From the NCBI GenBank assembly GCA_964236105.1, contig CAXSBC010000010.1:14451-78450 (forward strand): a stretch of DNA of 64,000 nucleotides, in the 5' to 3' direction. Below the pieces are notes generated by a model. It saw nothing but the letters and a program-made list of their open reading frames with translations. It was not told the origin of the DNA and did no database searches. Shown piece by piece: positions 17,656 through 26,321 of the stretch. A program made the position numbers and the translations under genes. The DNA comes from Lichenicola sp964236105 (GTDB lineage Bacteria > Pseudomonadota > Alphaproteobacteria > Acetobacterales > Acetobacteraceae). The stretch's first letter is position 1. Each line of letters starts with the position of its first letter.

Positions 17656-19596
17656 ATGACCCTTCACGAGGCCGGCGAGACCGCGTCCATGACGTGTTCG
17701 TCCGAACTGCGTGGCGACGAGCCGGAAGCGCAGGGCAGGCTGGTCGACGCGGCGCATGGCGGGCTGGACGACATCGTGCAGATGGAGGGCCGCTACCAGG
17801 TTCGCGTCGACCGCTCGCGCGACAGCCTGCTGACCGACTTCGGCAAGGCGACGCTGGACAACCGCTACCTGCTCCCGGGCGAGGGCTACCAGGACCTGTT
17901 CGCCCGCGTCGCCAGCTACTACGGCGACGACAGCGCCCACGCCCAGCGCATCTACGACTATATCTCGAAGCACTGGTTCATGCCGGCGACGCCGGTGCTG
18001 TCGAACGGCGGCACCACCCGCGGCCTGCCGATCTCCTGCTTCCTGAACGAGGCCTCCGACAGCCTGGAGGGCATCGTCGGCCTGTGGAACGAGAATGTCT
18101 GGCTCGCCTCCAAGGGCGGCGGCATCGGCTCCTACTGGGGCAACCTGCGCTCCATCGGCGAGAACGTGGGGCGCAACGGCAAGACGTCGGGCGTGATCCC
18201 GTTCATCCGGGTGATGGACAGCCTGACGCTGGCGATCAGCCAGGGCTCGCTGCGTCGCGGCTCGGCTGCGGTGTATCTCCCGGTCTGGCATCCCGAGGTC
18301 GAGGAGTTCATCGAGATGCGCCGCCCCACCGGCGGCGATCCCAACCGCAAGGCGCTCAACCTGCACCACGGCATCCTGATCTCGGACGCCTTCATGCGCG
18401 CGGTCGAGGCGGACGAGGAGTGGGCGCTGGTCAGCCCGAAGGATCGCGGCCACATCCGCACGGTCTCGGCGCGCGGGCTGTGGATCCGCATCCTGACCGC
18501 ACGGATGGAGCAGGGCGAGCCGTACATCATCTATTCCGACCACGTGAACAACGCGCGGCCCGAGCATCACAAGCTGGCCGGGCTCGAGGTCAAGACCTCC
18601 AACCTGTGCGCCGAGATCACCCTGCCGACCGGCATCGACCAGTATGGCAAGCAGCGCACCGCGGTCTGCTGCCTGTCCTCGCTCAACCTCGAGACCTGGT
18701 TCGAGTGGAAGGACCACCCGCTGTTCATCGAGGACATCATGCGGTTCCTCGACAACGTGCTGCAGGACTTCATCGACCGCGCGCCCGACGACATGGCGCG
18801 GGCGAAATATGCGGCCGCGCGCGAGCGGTCGGTGGGCCTGGGCGTGATGGGCTACCACTCCTTCCTGCAGGCGCAGAAGGTGCCGTTCGAGAGCGTCATC
18901 GCCAAGGTCTGGAACAAGCGGATGTTTCGGCACATCCGCGCGCAGGCGGATGCGGCGTCGCGCATGCTGGCCGAGGAGAAGGGCGCCTGCCCGGATGCCG
19001 CCGACTACGGCATCATGGAGCGCTTCAGCCACAAGATGGCGATCGCCCCCACCGCCTCGATCTCGATCATCACCGGCGCCACCAGCCCGGGCATCGAGCC
19101 GATCGCCGCCAACGTGTTCCTGCAGAAGACGCTGTCGGGCTCGTTCACCGTGCGCAACCGGCATCTGCAGAAGCTGCTGGCCGAGAAGGGGCATGACACC
19201 GACGAGGTCTGGTCCTCGATCACGCTGACCAAGGGCAGCGTGCAGCACCTCGACTTCCTGACCCAGCAGGAGAAGGACGTCTACAAGACCGCCTTCGAAC
19301 TCGATCAGCGCTGGGTGATCGAGCACGCGTCCGACCGCACGCCGTTCATCTGCCAGAGCCAGTCGGTCAACCTGTTCCTGCCGGCCGACATCCATAAGCG
19401 CGACCTGCACCAGATCCACCTGCTGGCCTGGAAGCGTGGGCTCAAGAGCCTCTATTACTGCCGCAGCTTGTCGATCCAGCGGGCCGACACGGTGAGCGAC
19501 ATGCTCAACAAATCCGACGTGCTGGAGCGGGACGTGGCGCTGCCGCCGGTGCGGCATGAGAGCACCAACTTCGACGAGTGTCTGGCTTGCCAGTAG
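17656..19596 (+). CDS. nrdA: Ribonucleoside-diphosphate reductase, class I alpha subunit
   Basis: Large subunit of class I ribonucleotide reductase, reducing NDPs to dNDPs. At 646 residues it is a compact form without an obvious N-terminal ATP-cone. The catalytic site cysteines are visible in LPISCFLNEA and in TSNLCAEITLP (NxCxE core with the thiyl-radical Cys and Glu), and the C-terminal redox pair is ECLACQ. Motifs such as GGGIGSYWGNLRS and PTASISIITG are typical. The radical-generating partner NrdB is encoded 3.3 kb downstream instead of adjacent. The first residues are poorly conserved, so a start at a later Met (for example MTCSS) is possible. Confidence 0.93.
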   Translation: MTLHEAGETASMTCSSELRGDEPEAQGRLVDAAHGGLDDIVQMEGRYQVRVDRSRDSLLTDFGKATLDNRYLLPGEGYQDLFARVASYYGDDSAHAQRIYDYISKHWFMPATPVLSNGGTTRGLPISCFLNEASDSLEGIVGLWNENVWLASKGGGIGSYWGNLRSIGENVGRNGKTSGVIPFIRVMDSLTLAISQGSLRRGSAAVYLPVWHPEVEEFIEMRRPTGGDPNRKALNLHHGILISDAFMRAVEADEEWALVSPKDRGHIRTVSARGLWIRILTARMEQGEPYIIYSDHVNNARPEHHKLAGLEVKTSNLCAEITLPTGIDQYGKQRTAVCCLSSLNLETWFEWKDHPLFIEDIMRFLDNVLQDFIDRAPDDMARAKYAAARERSVGLGVMGYHSFLQAQKVPFESVIAKVWNKRMFRHIRAQADAASRMLAEEKGACPDAADYGIMERFSHKMAIAPTASISIITGATSPGIEPIAANVFLQKTLSGSFTVRNRHLQKLLAEKGHDTDEVWSSITLTKGSVQHLDFLTQQEKDVYKTAFELDQRWVIEHASDRTPFICQSQSVNLFLPADIHKRDLHQIHLLAWKRGLKSLYYCRSLSIQRADTVSDMLNKSDVLERDVALPPVRHESTNFDECLACQ

Positions 19597-19601
19597 AGGA
19601 C

Positions 19602-19644
19602 CCAGGGGCTCTGCCCCTGGACCCCGCTCAAGGCTTGCCTTGAG
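19602..19644 (-). repeat. Double-hairpin intergenic repeat, copy A (also nrdA terminator region)
   Basis: Two perfect hairpins follow the nrdA stop: CCAGGGGC-TCT-GCCCCTGG (19602-19620) and CTCAAGGC-TT-GCCTTGAG (19627-19644). Read on the minus strand the first gives GCGGGGTCCAGGGGCAGAGC, the theme also found at 38579 and 57612. It sits between convergent genes and probably acts as a bidirectional terminator. Confidence 0.7.
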
Positions 19645-19654
19645 AATCCAGTCA

Positions 19655-20596
19655 TTAGGATAAGGTTAGGGCCTTGGTCGCCATTGCCAGCGCGCCGTCC
19701 TGCGTGCGCGCAGCGCCCACGAAGCGTCGCAGATGCACGAACACGGCATCCTCGACGCCGCAGGCCTGAGCCAGCTCGGCATTCTGCAGGCCGGCCCATG
19801 CCTCGGGCAGCGGCAGCTTCTGCGCGAACGAGCCGGGCTCCGGCGGCACCGTGTCCAGCATCCAGTTGCCGTTCGAGGCCGGCGACACGGCCAGCAGCAC
19901 CGGCAAGGCATGGCTGTGCACCACGCTCTTCCACGGCATGCCGCGTTCCAGCACCAGGATGCGCGGGTCGCTCGCGGCCGCGTGCGCGGCCAGCACGGAG
20001 GCTTCCGCCACCATGCGGGCGCGCAGGGCTTCGACGCGTCGGCCGAGCATGGCCTGCGCCAGCATCGACGCCTCCCGGAACGCGGCATCGCCGGCGGTCG
20101 GGCCGGTGCTGGCGGGATCGTCCCAGGTCGGGTTGAACTCGCCGATCAGCGCGGCGAAGCCGAGCGGGTCCCGCCCGGCCGCCACGCCGTTGTCGATCTC
20201 GTCGATCCGCAGCACCAGGCTCTCGTCGAGATCGGCGGCGATGGCCTGGGCGAACCGCTCGCTGCCGGAGGGCCGCAGCAGCGCCGCCACCGCCCGCGCG
20301 CCGTGGATCTGCCAGATCAGCCCGGCAGAGGAGAACGGCGTCCCGTCCGGGCGCTCGGCAGCGCCGCGCTGGTGATGGTCGAAGCGCTGGGCGTCGGCGT
20401 CGAACCGGCCGCCCACATCCCAGACGATGTCCGCGGCCTCGATCGGCTCGGGCCGGCGGGTGCGCAGCAGCGTGTGGTCGCGGCCGGCCTCGTGCAGGCC
20501 CAGCGACAGCCGCAGCACGGCATAGGCGAACACCTCGTCGCAGTGGAACTTGCCGCTATGGGTGACGAGAAGCGGGCGTGGCTGGTCGGTGGTCAT
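19655..20596 (-). CDS. MYG1-family (UPF0160) hydrolase-like protein
   Basis: A 313-residue MYG1-family protein, related to DHH-type phosphoesterases/exonucleases. Diagnostic motifs are VTHSGKFHCDEVFAYAVL at the N-terminus, VWDVGGRFDADAQRFDHHQ, and DLDESLVLRIDEIDNGV. The Asp/His residues in these would bind metal. Eukaryotic MYG1 is an RNA exonuclease; the bacterial role is not established. The frame extends upstream to 21274, but the ATG at 20596 fits the family N-terminus. It converges on nrdA. Confidence 0.82.
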   Translation of the reverse strand: MTTDQPRPLLVTHSGKFHCDEVFAYAVLRLSLGLHEAGRDHTLLRTRRPEPIEAADIVWDVGGRFDADAQRFDHHQRGAAERPDGTPFSSAGLIWQIHGARAVAALLRPSGSERFAQAIAADLDESLVLRIDEIDNGVAAGRDPLGFAALIGEFNPTWDDPASTGPTAGDAAFREASMLAQAMLGRRVEALRARMVAEASVLAAHAAASDPRILVLERGMPWKSVVHSHALPVLLAVSPASNGNWMLDTVPPEPGSFAQKLPLPEAWAGLQNAELAQACGVEDAVFVHLRRFVGAARTQDGALAMATKALTLS

Positions 20597-20676
20597 GACG
20601 GCGATCCGATGCGGGGACGTCCGATGTGGGCATCGGGCTGGCCGGCCTATACACCAGGCGGGACGGATGCGTGGCA

Positions 20677-21147
20677 TCAGGCCTCGATCGCCACCACCTG
20701 CACCGGTTCCCGGCCGCCGCCGGGCTCCACCACCTCGCCCGCCTGCGCGCCCAGCAGGGCGGCGGCGAGCGGCGCCATGTAGCTCAGCAGGGCCTGCGCC
20801 GGATCGGCCTCGTCCTCGCCGACAAGACGGAATCGGCTGGTGGCGGCGCCCCGACGGATGGTCACGACGACGCCGAACACCACCTCCTCCGGCGGGACGC
20901 CACGCGGCTCCACCAGCCGGGCGGTGGCCCGGCGCGACTGCCAGTAGCGCAGGTCGCGCAGCAGGCGCGGGCGTGCCTCGTCCTCCGCCCCCGCCTCGCC
21001 GAGCGCCGCCTGCAGGCCCGCCACCGCCTCCTCGATCAGCATCAGCCCGTTCGGCGTGACCAGGTTGGGATGCGGGCTGATCGGCCGTTCCGGCAGCCGA
21101 CCGGCCCGACTCTCCTCGGCTTCCTCCGACACGAATGCCCGGCTCAT
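20677..21147 (-). CDS. GreA/GreB-family transcription elongation factor-like protein
   Basis: A 156-residue protein with the layout of GreB-like factors. An N-terminal helical hairpin (TPNGLMLIEEAVAGLQAAL through ARPRLLRDLRYWQSRRATA) is followed by a C-terminal FKBP-like domain (VVFGVVVTIRR, FRLVGEDEADPAQALLSYMAPLAAALLGAQAGEVVE). True Gre factors rescue backtracked RNA polymerase; the divergent coil tip makes that role uncertain here. A strong AGGAGG lies before the ATG at 21147. It is probably co-oriented with the MYG1 gene downstream. Confidence 0.78.
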   Translation of the reverse strand: MSRAFVSEEAEESRAGRLPERPISPHPNLVTPNGLMLIEEAVAGLQAALGEAGAEDEARPRLLRDLRYWQSRRATARLVEPRGVPPEEVVFGVVVTIRRGAATSRFRLVGEDEADPAQALLSYMAPLAAALLGAQAGEVVEPGGGREPVQVVAIEA

Positions 21148-21275
21148 CGCCTCTTTCCTCCTGTGCCGGCCTGCAACGCGGCGCGGCACCCTCCGGTGGT
21201 GCCGGCCCGTTGCCTGCCGGTCGGACGGCATGCTTCCCTCGGGGCGGCTCGGTGTCGGGCGGCGAGGAGAACACG

Positions 21276-21965
21276 ATGCTGGAGGCGATCGCGGTGCAGG
21301 TGCCGATGGTGCCGGTGGCTGGAAAGGCGGCCGGCTTTCCGGTGCGCCGGATCTGGTGCGTCGGCCAGAACTACGCCGATCACACCCGCGAGATGGGCGG
21401 CGATCCGGATCGCGCGCCGCCCTTCTTCTTCTCCAAGCCGGCGGATGCGGTGGTGCCGGGCGGCGGCACGCTCGCCTTTCCGTCCGAGACGCAGTCGCTG
21501 CATCACGAGGTCGAGCTGGTTGTGGCGATCGGCCGAGCCGGACGGGACATCGCGCCGGAGCAGGCGCTGGATCACGTCTATGGCTACGCGGTCGGGCTCG
21601 ACATGACGCGGCGCGACCTGCAGGCGGAGGCCAAGCGGCTCGGCCGCCCGTGGGCGTTCGCCAAGGGGTTCGACGAAAGCTGTCCGATCAGTCCGATCGT
21701 GCCGGCCTCGCACTGCGGCCATCTGCGGGCGGGTGCCATCACGCTGTCGGTGAACGGTGCGCCCAGGCAGGCGGGCGATCTCGCCCAGATGATCTGGTCG
21801 GTGCCGGACGCGATCGCCTTCCTGTCGCGCTTCGTGGCGCTGGCGCCGGGCGACCTGATCATGACCGGGACCCCGGCCGGAGTCGGTCCGGTGCGGCCGG
21901 GCGACGTGGTCACCGGCGCCTGCGCCGGCGTCGGCGACGTCACCGTCACCTATCAGGCGCACTGA
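21276..21965 (+). CDS. Fumarylacetoacetate hydrolase-family protein
   Basis: A 229-residue FAH-fold enzyme, likely acting on acylpyruvates or oxaloacetate-like compounds. Metal-binding residues are seen in the HHEVELVVAIG motif, with flanking NYADHTREMG, FFFSKPADAVVPGG, GLDMTRRDLQ and the terminal MTGTPAGVGPVRPGD. Length and motifs resemble FAHD1/YcgM rather than full fumarylacetoacetase. GAGGAGA lies six bases before the ATG at 21276, ruling out the longer frame from 21135. The SDR gene follows after 13 bases, so they are probably one operon. Confidence 0.87.
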   Translation: MLEAIAVQVPMVPVAGKAAGFPVRRIWCVGQNYADHTREMGGDPDRAPPFFFSKPADAVVPGGGTLAFPSETQSLHHEVELVVAIGRAGRDIAPEQALDHVYGYAVGLDMTRRDLQAEAKRLGRPWAFAKGFDESCPISPIVPASHCGHLRAGAITLSVNGAPRQAGDLAQMIWSVPDAIAFLSRFVALAPGDLIMTGTPAGVGPVRPGDVVTGACAGVGDVTVTYQAH

Positions 21966-21978
21966 GCGGAGCCGGCGC

Positions 21979-22704
21979 ATGGCGCTCTATGTCGTCACCG
22001 GGGCGTCGCGCGGCCTGGGCGCCGCGATGGTCCGCCAGCTGCTCGGACAGGGCCATCACGTGGTGGCGGCCGCCCGCGGCCCGGCGCCCGATCAGGCCGT
22101 CGGCCCCGGCCGGCTGGACTGGACCCGGCTCGATCTCGCCGACGGGGCGGCGGCACGCGGCTGGGTGATGCGGGCGCTCGAGGGCTGTCCGCGGCCGGAG
22201 CGGGCGGCGCTGATCCTGAACGCCGGAGCGGTGCAGCCGGTGGTCCCGGTGCCGGCACTGCAGCCGGATGCGCTGGACGCCCACATGCGGCTCAACCTGG
22301 TGTCGCCGATGCTGACCGCCGCGGGGTTCCTGGACGCCACCGCCGGCTGGTCGGTGCCGCGGCGCATCCTGGCGATCTCGTCGGGTGCCGCCCGGCGCGG
22401 CATCGCGCACTGGAGCGCCTATTGCGCCAGCAAGGCCGGGCTCGACGGCTTCGTGCGGGCGCTCAATGCCGAGCAGGCGGATCGTTCCGACGTGAAGGCG
22501 GTGTCCCTGGCGCCGGGCGTGATCGACACCGCCATGCAGGCGGTGATCCGCGACGTCGATGCGCCGGAACGCGACCGCTTTCGCACCCTGCATGAGGAAG
22601 GGCGGCTAACCTCGCCAGACGATGCCGCGATGGCGATCCTGGCCTATCTGGACCGGAACGATTTCGGCGCCGTCGAGATCGACGACATTCGCAACGCGCG
22701 ATAG
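21979..22704 (+). CDS. Short-chain dehydrogenase/reductase (sepiapterin-reductase-like)
   Basis: A 241-residue SDR. The cofactor motif is VTGASRGLGAAM at the N-terminus, the active-site Ser lies in LAISSGAARRG and the catalytic Tyr and Lys in YCASKAG. The R after the glycine motif and AAAR after strand 2 favour NADPH. Overall pattern resembles the benzil/sepiapterin reductase branch. The substrate is unknown. It follows the FAH-family gene closely. Confidence 0.82.
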   Translation: MALYVVTGASRGLGAAMVRQLLGQGHHVVAAARGPAPDQAVGPGRLDWTRLDLADGAAARGWVMRALEGCPRPERAALILNAGAVQPVVPVPALQPDALDAHMRLNLVSPMLTAAGFLDATAGWSVPRRILAISSGAARRGIAHWSAYCASKAGLDGFVRALNAEQADRSDVKAVSLAPGVIDTAMQAVIRDVDAPERDRFRTLHEEGRLTSPDDAAMAILAYLDRNDFGAVEIDDIRNAR

Positions 22705-22738
22705 CCTCTTCCCAGGTCTAGGTAAGTGGGCGCATGCG

Positions 22739-22756
22739 GACACAACATGTTGTGTC
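22739..22756. promoter_or_regulatory. Perfect 18-bp palindrome, probable NrdR box
   Basis: GACACAACATGTTGTGTC is a perfect inverted repeat whose core ACAC-N8-GTGT agrees with the NrdR box (ACACwATATwTTGTGT type). It lies 185 bases before nrdB in the only intergenic region available for its promoter. NrdR usually binds a pair of boxes; a second one was not found. Confidence 0.65.
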
Positions 22757-22941
22757 TGCTGATCTTGGCTCTGGCCGGTATCGACCGGGTGGGGCATATT
22801 CGTCTGCCGACTCCGGGGAGCGGTGGCATGCCGGTCCGGAAGCGCCGGGCGGGTGCCAGTCTGCCCCGGAAGTCCTCATATTCAGGCAGTGCCGCGTGGC
22901 CGGTTCAGGCCGTGCGGCACGGCATTGCGGAGAGCGAGCAC

Positions 22942-23973
22942 ATGGATCAGTACCCGGCCGGCACACGGCTCGACCTGCTGACGGCGAACCCGGTTTACAA
23001 GCCGTTCCGCTACCCCTGGGCCTACGACGCCTGGCTGACCCAGCAGCGCGTGCACTGGCTTCCCGAGGAGGTACCGCTCGCCGACGACGTGAAGGACTGG
23101 CACAAGAACCTGTCGGCGTCCGAGCAGAACCTCGTCACGCAGATCTTTCGCTTCTTCACGCAGTCCGACGTGGAAGTGAACAACTGCTACATGAAGCACT
23201 ACTCCCAGGTCTTCAAGCCGACCGAAGTGCTGATGATGCTGTCGGCGTTCTCCAATATCGAGACGATCCACATCGCCGCCTACAGCCACCTGCTCGACAC
23301 CATCGGCATGCCCGAAGCGGAATACTCGGCCTTCCTCGGCTACAAGGAGATGAAGGACAAGTATGACTACATGCAGGGCTTCCGGGTCGACAACAAGCAC
23401 GAGATCGCCAAGACGCTGGCTGCCTTCGGCGCCTTCACCGAGGGGCTGCAGCTGTTCGCCTCCTTCGCGATCCTGCTGAACTTCCCGCGCTTCAACAAGC
23501 TGAAGGGCATGGGCCAGATCGTCACATGGTCGGTGCGCGACGAGACGCTGCACTGCCTGTCGGTGATCCGCCTGTTCCGCACCTTCATCCAGGAGAACCC
23601 GGAGATCTGGACCGACCAGCTTCGCGAGGAGCTGAGCGAGGTCTGCGCCACCATCGTGCATCACGAGGACGCCTTCATCGACCTCGCCTTCGAGCTGGGC
23701 CCGGTGGAAGGGCTCGATGCGGCGCAGGTCAAGACCTACATCCGCTTCATCGCCGACCGACGCCTGCAGCAGCTCGGGCTCGATCCGCTCTACAACGTCG
23801 AGAGCAACCCGCTGCCCTGGCTGGACGACCTGCTGAACGCGGTCGAGCATGCCAACTTCTTCGAGAACCGCTCGACCGAATACAGCCGCGCCTCGACCAG
23901 CGGCACCTGGGAGGAGGCCTTCACCTCCTCGATCGGCAGCGACTGGCACGCGGAGACCGCTGTACCGGCCTGA
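22942..23973 (+). CDS. nrdB: Ribonucleoside-diphosphate reductase, class I beta subunit
   Basis: A 343-residue small subunit carrying the diiron-tyrosyl radical cofactor. The metal ligands are visible in DVKDW (Asp), NIETIH (Glu and His), FTEGLQLF (Glu) and RDETLHC (Glu and His). The Tyr four residues after the ligand His (ETIHIAAY) matches radical Tyr122 of E. coli NrdB, so a class Ia-like radical is expected. The ATG at 22942 follows GGAGAG; upstream in-frame codons lack conservation. Its partner nrdA lies 3.3 kb upstream, separated by four unrelated genes. Confidence 0.94.
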   Translation: MDQYPAGTRLDLLTANPVYKPFRYPWAYDAWLTQQRVHWLPEEVPLADDVKDWHKNLSASEQNLVTQIFRFFTQSDVEVNNCYMKHYSQVFKPTEVLMMLSAFSNIETIHIAAYSHLLDTIGMPEAEYSAFLGYKEMKDKYDYMQGFRVDNKHEIAKTLAAFGAFTEGLQLFASFAILLNFPRFNKLKGMGQIVTWSVRDETLHCLSVIRLFRTFIQENPEIWTDQLREELSEVCATIVHHEDAFIDLAFELGPVEGLDAAQVKTYIRFIADRRLQQLGLDPLYNVESNPLPWLDDLLNAVEHANFFENRSTEYSRASTSGTWEEAFTSSIGSDWHAETAVPA

Positions 23974-23978
23974 TGGCG

Positions 23979-23997
23979 GGCGGCCCAACGGGCCGCC
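23979..23997 (+). terminator. First hairpin after nrdB
   Basis: GGCGGCCC-AAC-GGGCCGCC is an eight-base perfect stem starting five bases after the nrdB stop. It lacks a U tract and is followed by a second, better terminator. Confidence 0.5.
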
Positions 23998-24006
23998 GAC
24001 CTCGAC

Positions 24007-24040
24007 GATCTCCGGTGCCGGCGTGCCGGAGATCTCTTTC
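24007..24040 (+). terminator. Rho-independent terminator of nrdB
   Basis: GATCTCCGG pairs with CCGGAGATC across a ten-base loop, followed by the pyrimidine run TCTTTCCTC. Together with the preceding hairpin this closes the nrdB transcript. Confidence 0.65.
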
Positions 24041-24446
24041 CTCGACGAACCGGCATCGTCGACGTCCGGCTGCCCGGCGATCGGGATCGGCTGCGTGTCC
24101 GGCGCGAGGCCGCTTCCATGCAGGCGGCGCCGGCAACGAGCGATCTGCCCGATTTCTTTTGCATTGCGATATAAAAATTGAGTTTTCTATCGCCGTTGCT
24201 TGAACAGGGTGGCCGCTATTTCACCGTTAGGCAAAAATAGTATCGGCCGGACGCGGGAAATGCAGTAGAACAGCTTCATCTGGAACCTCTATTATCCTGC
24301 AAAATAATCACTGGCGATCCGACCCTGTCGGGCGCCGGGACCGAGGAACCTCATTGATGTCCAGCGTCACCAAGGGCGGGTTCACTCGCTTCGACCTCCG
24401 CTGCCGGGCGGGGGTCTGAGAACGGGCACGCGGCGAGGCGCACTGC
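24041..24446. other. AT-richer intergenic region before the polyol cluster
   Basis: About 400 bases with no gene. Bases 24160-24310 are clearly richer in A+T than their surroundings (runs such as TATAAAAATTGAG and GCAAAAATAG). This region presumably carries the promoter of the AraC regulator and possibly the operators of the cluster. No strict repeat or known riboswitch was recognised. Confidence 0.5.
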
Positions 24447-25367
24447 ATGAACATCAGGCCCGCCCTGGAACTCGTCAACGTGGGTGCGGATGCCTGCCTC
24501 AAGGTCTGGTCGCATGGCCTGCCCTACCGGACCGTGCGCTGGCATTTCCATCCCGAATACGAGATCCATCTGATCACCGCCACGAGCGGGCGCACCTTTG
24601 TCGGCGATTACATCGGGCGGTTCGAGCCGGATAATCTGGTGCTGGTCGGACCCAACGTTCCCCATAACTGGCTGAGCGACGTGGCACCCGACACCGTGGT
24701 GGCCGAGCGCTGCATCGTCTTGCAGTTCACCGAGGCGTTCGCCAGGGGCTGTGCCGCGTTGTTCCCCGAACTCGCCTTCCTGAAGCCGCTGCTCAAGGAT
24801 GCGGACCGCGGGGTCGAGTTCGCGGCCGTCACCGGTGCGGCCGCGGCACCGATCATGCGCGGGATGCTCGACGTGGACGGGCCGCGACGCATCGAGCTGT
24901 TCTTCTCGCTGCTGTCGCTGATCCATGAAGGGCCGCCACCCCAGGCGCTGGCCGGCGCCGGTCACCGTCCGACGCCCGACATCTACATGACGCAGCCGCT
25001 CAACCACGTACTGGCCCAGATCGCCGCCAATCCGACGTCGGACCTTCGCGAGAGCGATCTCGCCGCGCTGAGCGGCTATAGCGCCAGCACCTTCTCGCGC
25101 GCCTTCCGGCGCAAGACCGGGACCAGTTTCGTGCGCTACCTGCACGCCATCCGGCTGAACCGGGCGTGCGAGATCCTGATCGGCCAGGATACGCACATCG
25201 CCACCATCTGTTTCGAGGTCGGTTTCAACAACCTCGCCAACTTCAACCGGCAGTTCCGCGCGCACAAAGGCATGTCGCCGTCGGAATACAGGCGTCGCCA
25301 CCGGGAGAACACGATCGTCGTGGCAGGACGACCGTCGCAAGGCTTGCCGCCACAACCCACCCCATAG
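24447..25367 (+). CDS. AraC-family transcriptional regulator
   Basis: A 306-residue regulator that probably controls the adjoining transport and catabolic genes. The N-terminal cupin-like sensor includes WHFHPEYEIHLITAT and PHNWLSD. The C-terminal pair of helix-turn-helix motifs is LAALSGYSASTFSRAFRRKT and the classic ATICFEVGFNNLANFNRQFR followed by GMSPSEYRRR. It lies 23 bases before the binding-protein gene in the same direction, so autoregulation together with the operon is likely. Confidence 0.9.
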   Translation: MNIRPALELVNVGADACLKVWSHGLPYRTVRWHFHPEYEIHLITATSGRTFVGDYIGRFEPDNLVLVGPNVPHNWLSDVAPDTVVAERCIVLQFTEAFARGCAALFPELAFLKPLLKDADRGVEFAAVTGAAAAPIMRGMLDVDGPRRIELFFSLLSLIHEGPPPQALAGAGHRPTPDIYMTQPLNHVLAQIAANPTSDLRESDLAALSGYSASTFSRAFRRKTGTSFVRYLHAIRLNRACEILIGQDTHIATICFEVGFNNLANFNRQFRAHKGMSPSEYRRRHRENTIVVAGRPSQGLPPQPTP

Positions 25368-25390
25368 CAAAACCAGACTGGGAAACAGGA

Positions 25391-26305
25391 ATGTCCAGAT
25401 TCAAGACCGCTCTTCTCGGCACGCTCGCGATGACCGCGGTCGCAGCCGGGGCCCAGGCCGCGCCGATCAAGATCGGCATGACCTTCCAGGAGCTGAACAA
25501 CCCGTATTTCGTCACCATGCAGAAGGCGCTGCGCCAGGCCGCCGGAACCATCGGCGCCACGGTGGTGGTCACCGACGCGCATCATGACGTGTCCAAGCAG
25601 ATCAGCGACGTCGAGGACATGCTGCAGCAGCACATCAACATCCTGCTGGTGAACCCGACGGACTCCACCGGCATCCAGTCCGCCGTGACCGCCGCGCACA
25701 ATGCCGGCGTCATCGTGGTGGCGGTCGATGCCAATGCGAGCGGTCCGGTCGATGCGTTCGTGGGCTCGAAGAACTACGACGCCGGCGTGATGTCCTGCAC
25801 CTACATGGCCAAGGCGATCGGCGAGTCCGGCAGCGTCGCGATCCTCGACGGCATCGCCGTGGTGCCGATCCTCGAGCGCGTCCGCGGCTGCAAGGCGGGC
25901 CTGTCCAAGTTCCCCAACATCAAGATCGTCGACACGCAGAACGGCAAGCAGGAGCGTGACGTGGCGCTGAGCGTCACCGAGAACATGATCCAGGCGCATC
26001 CCGACCTGAAGGGCATCTTCAGCGTCAACGACGGCGGCTCGATGGGCGTGCTGTCGGCGATCGATTCCAGCGGCAAGGACATCAAGCTGACCTCGGTCGA
26101 CGGCGCGCCGGAAGCGGTGGCGGCGATCGCCAAGCCGGGCTCGAAGTTCATCGAGACCTCGGCGCAGTTCCCGGGCGACATGGTCCGCATCGGCCTCGGC
26201 CTGGCCCTTGCCGATTACTGGGGTGCCAGCAACACTGTCCCGAAGCTGGTTCCGATCGACGTCAAGCAGGTCGATGCCCAGGCGGCGAAGACGTTCCACT
26301 GGTAG
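25391..26305 (+). CDS. Sugar/polyol ABC transporter substrate-binding protein (RbsB type)
   Basis: A 304-residue periplasmic binding protein of the ribose/galactose family (Peripla_BP_4). A signal peptide ends at AGAQA before APIKIGMTFQELNNPYF, the canonical first strand. DAHHDVSKQISDVEDMLQQ and LLVNPTDSTGIQSAV are typical of this family. The ligand is not identifiable from sequence; the downstream dehydrogenase and kinase suggest a tetritol or pentitol. An AGGA motif directly precedes the ATG. Confidence 0.9.
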   Translation: MSRFKTALLGTLAMTAVAAGAQAAPIKIGMTFQELNNPYFVTMQKALRQAAGTIGATVVVTDAHHDVSKQISDVEDMLQQHINILLVNPTDSTGIQSAVTAAHNAGVIVVAVDANASGPVDAFVGSKNYDAGVMSCTYMAKAIGESGSVAILDGIAVVPILERVRGCKAGLSKFPNIKIVDTQNGKQERDVALSVTENMIQAHPDLKGIFSVNDGGSMGVLSAIDSSGKDIKLTSVDGAPEAVAAIAKPGSKFIETSAQFPGDMVRIGLGLALADYWGASNTVPKLVPIDVKQVDAQAAKTFHW

Positions 26306-26321
26306 GCTAGGGACAGGGCGC

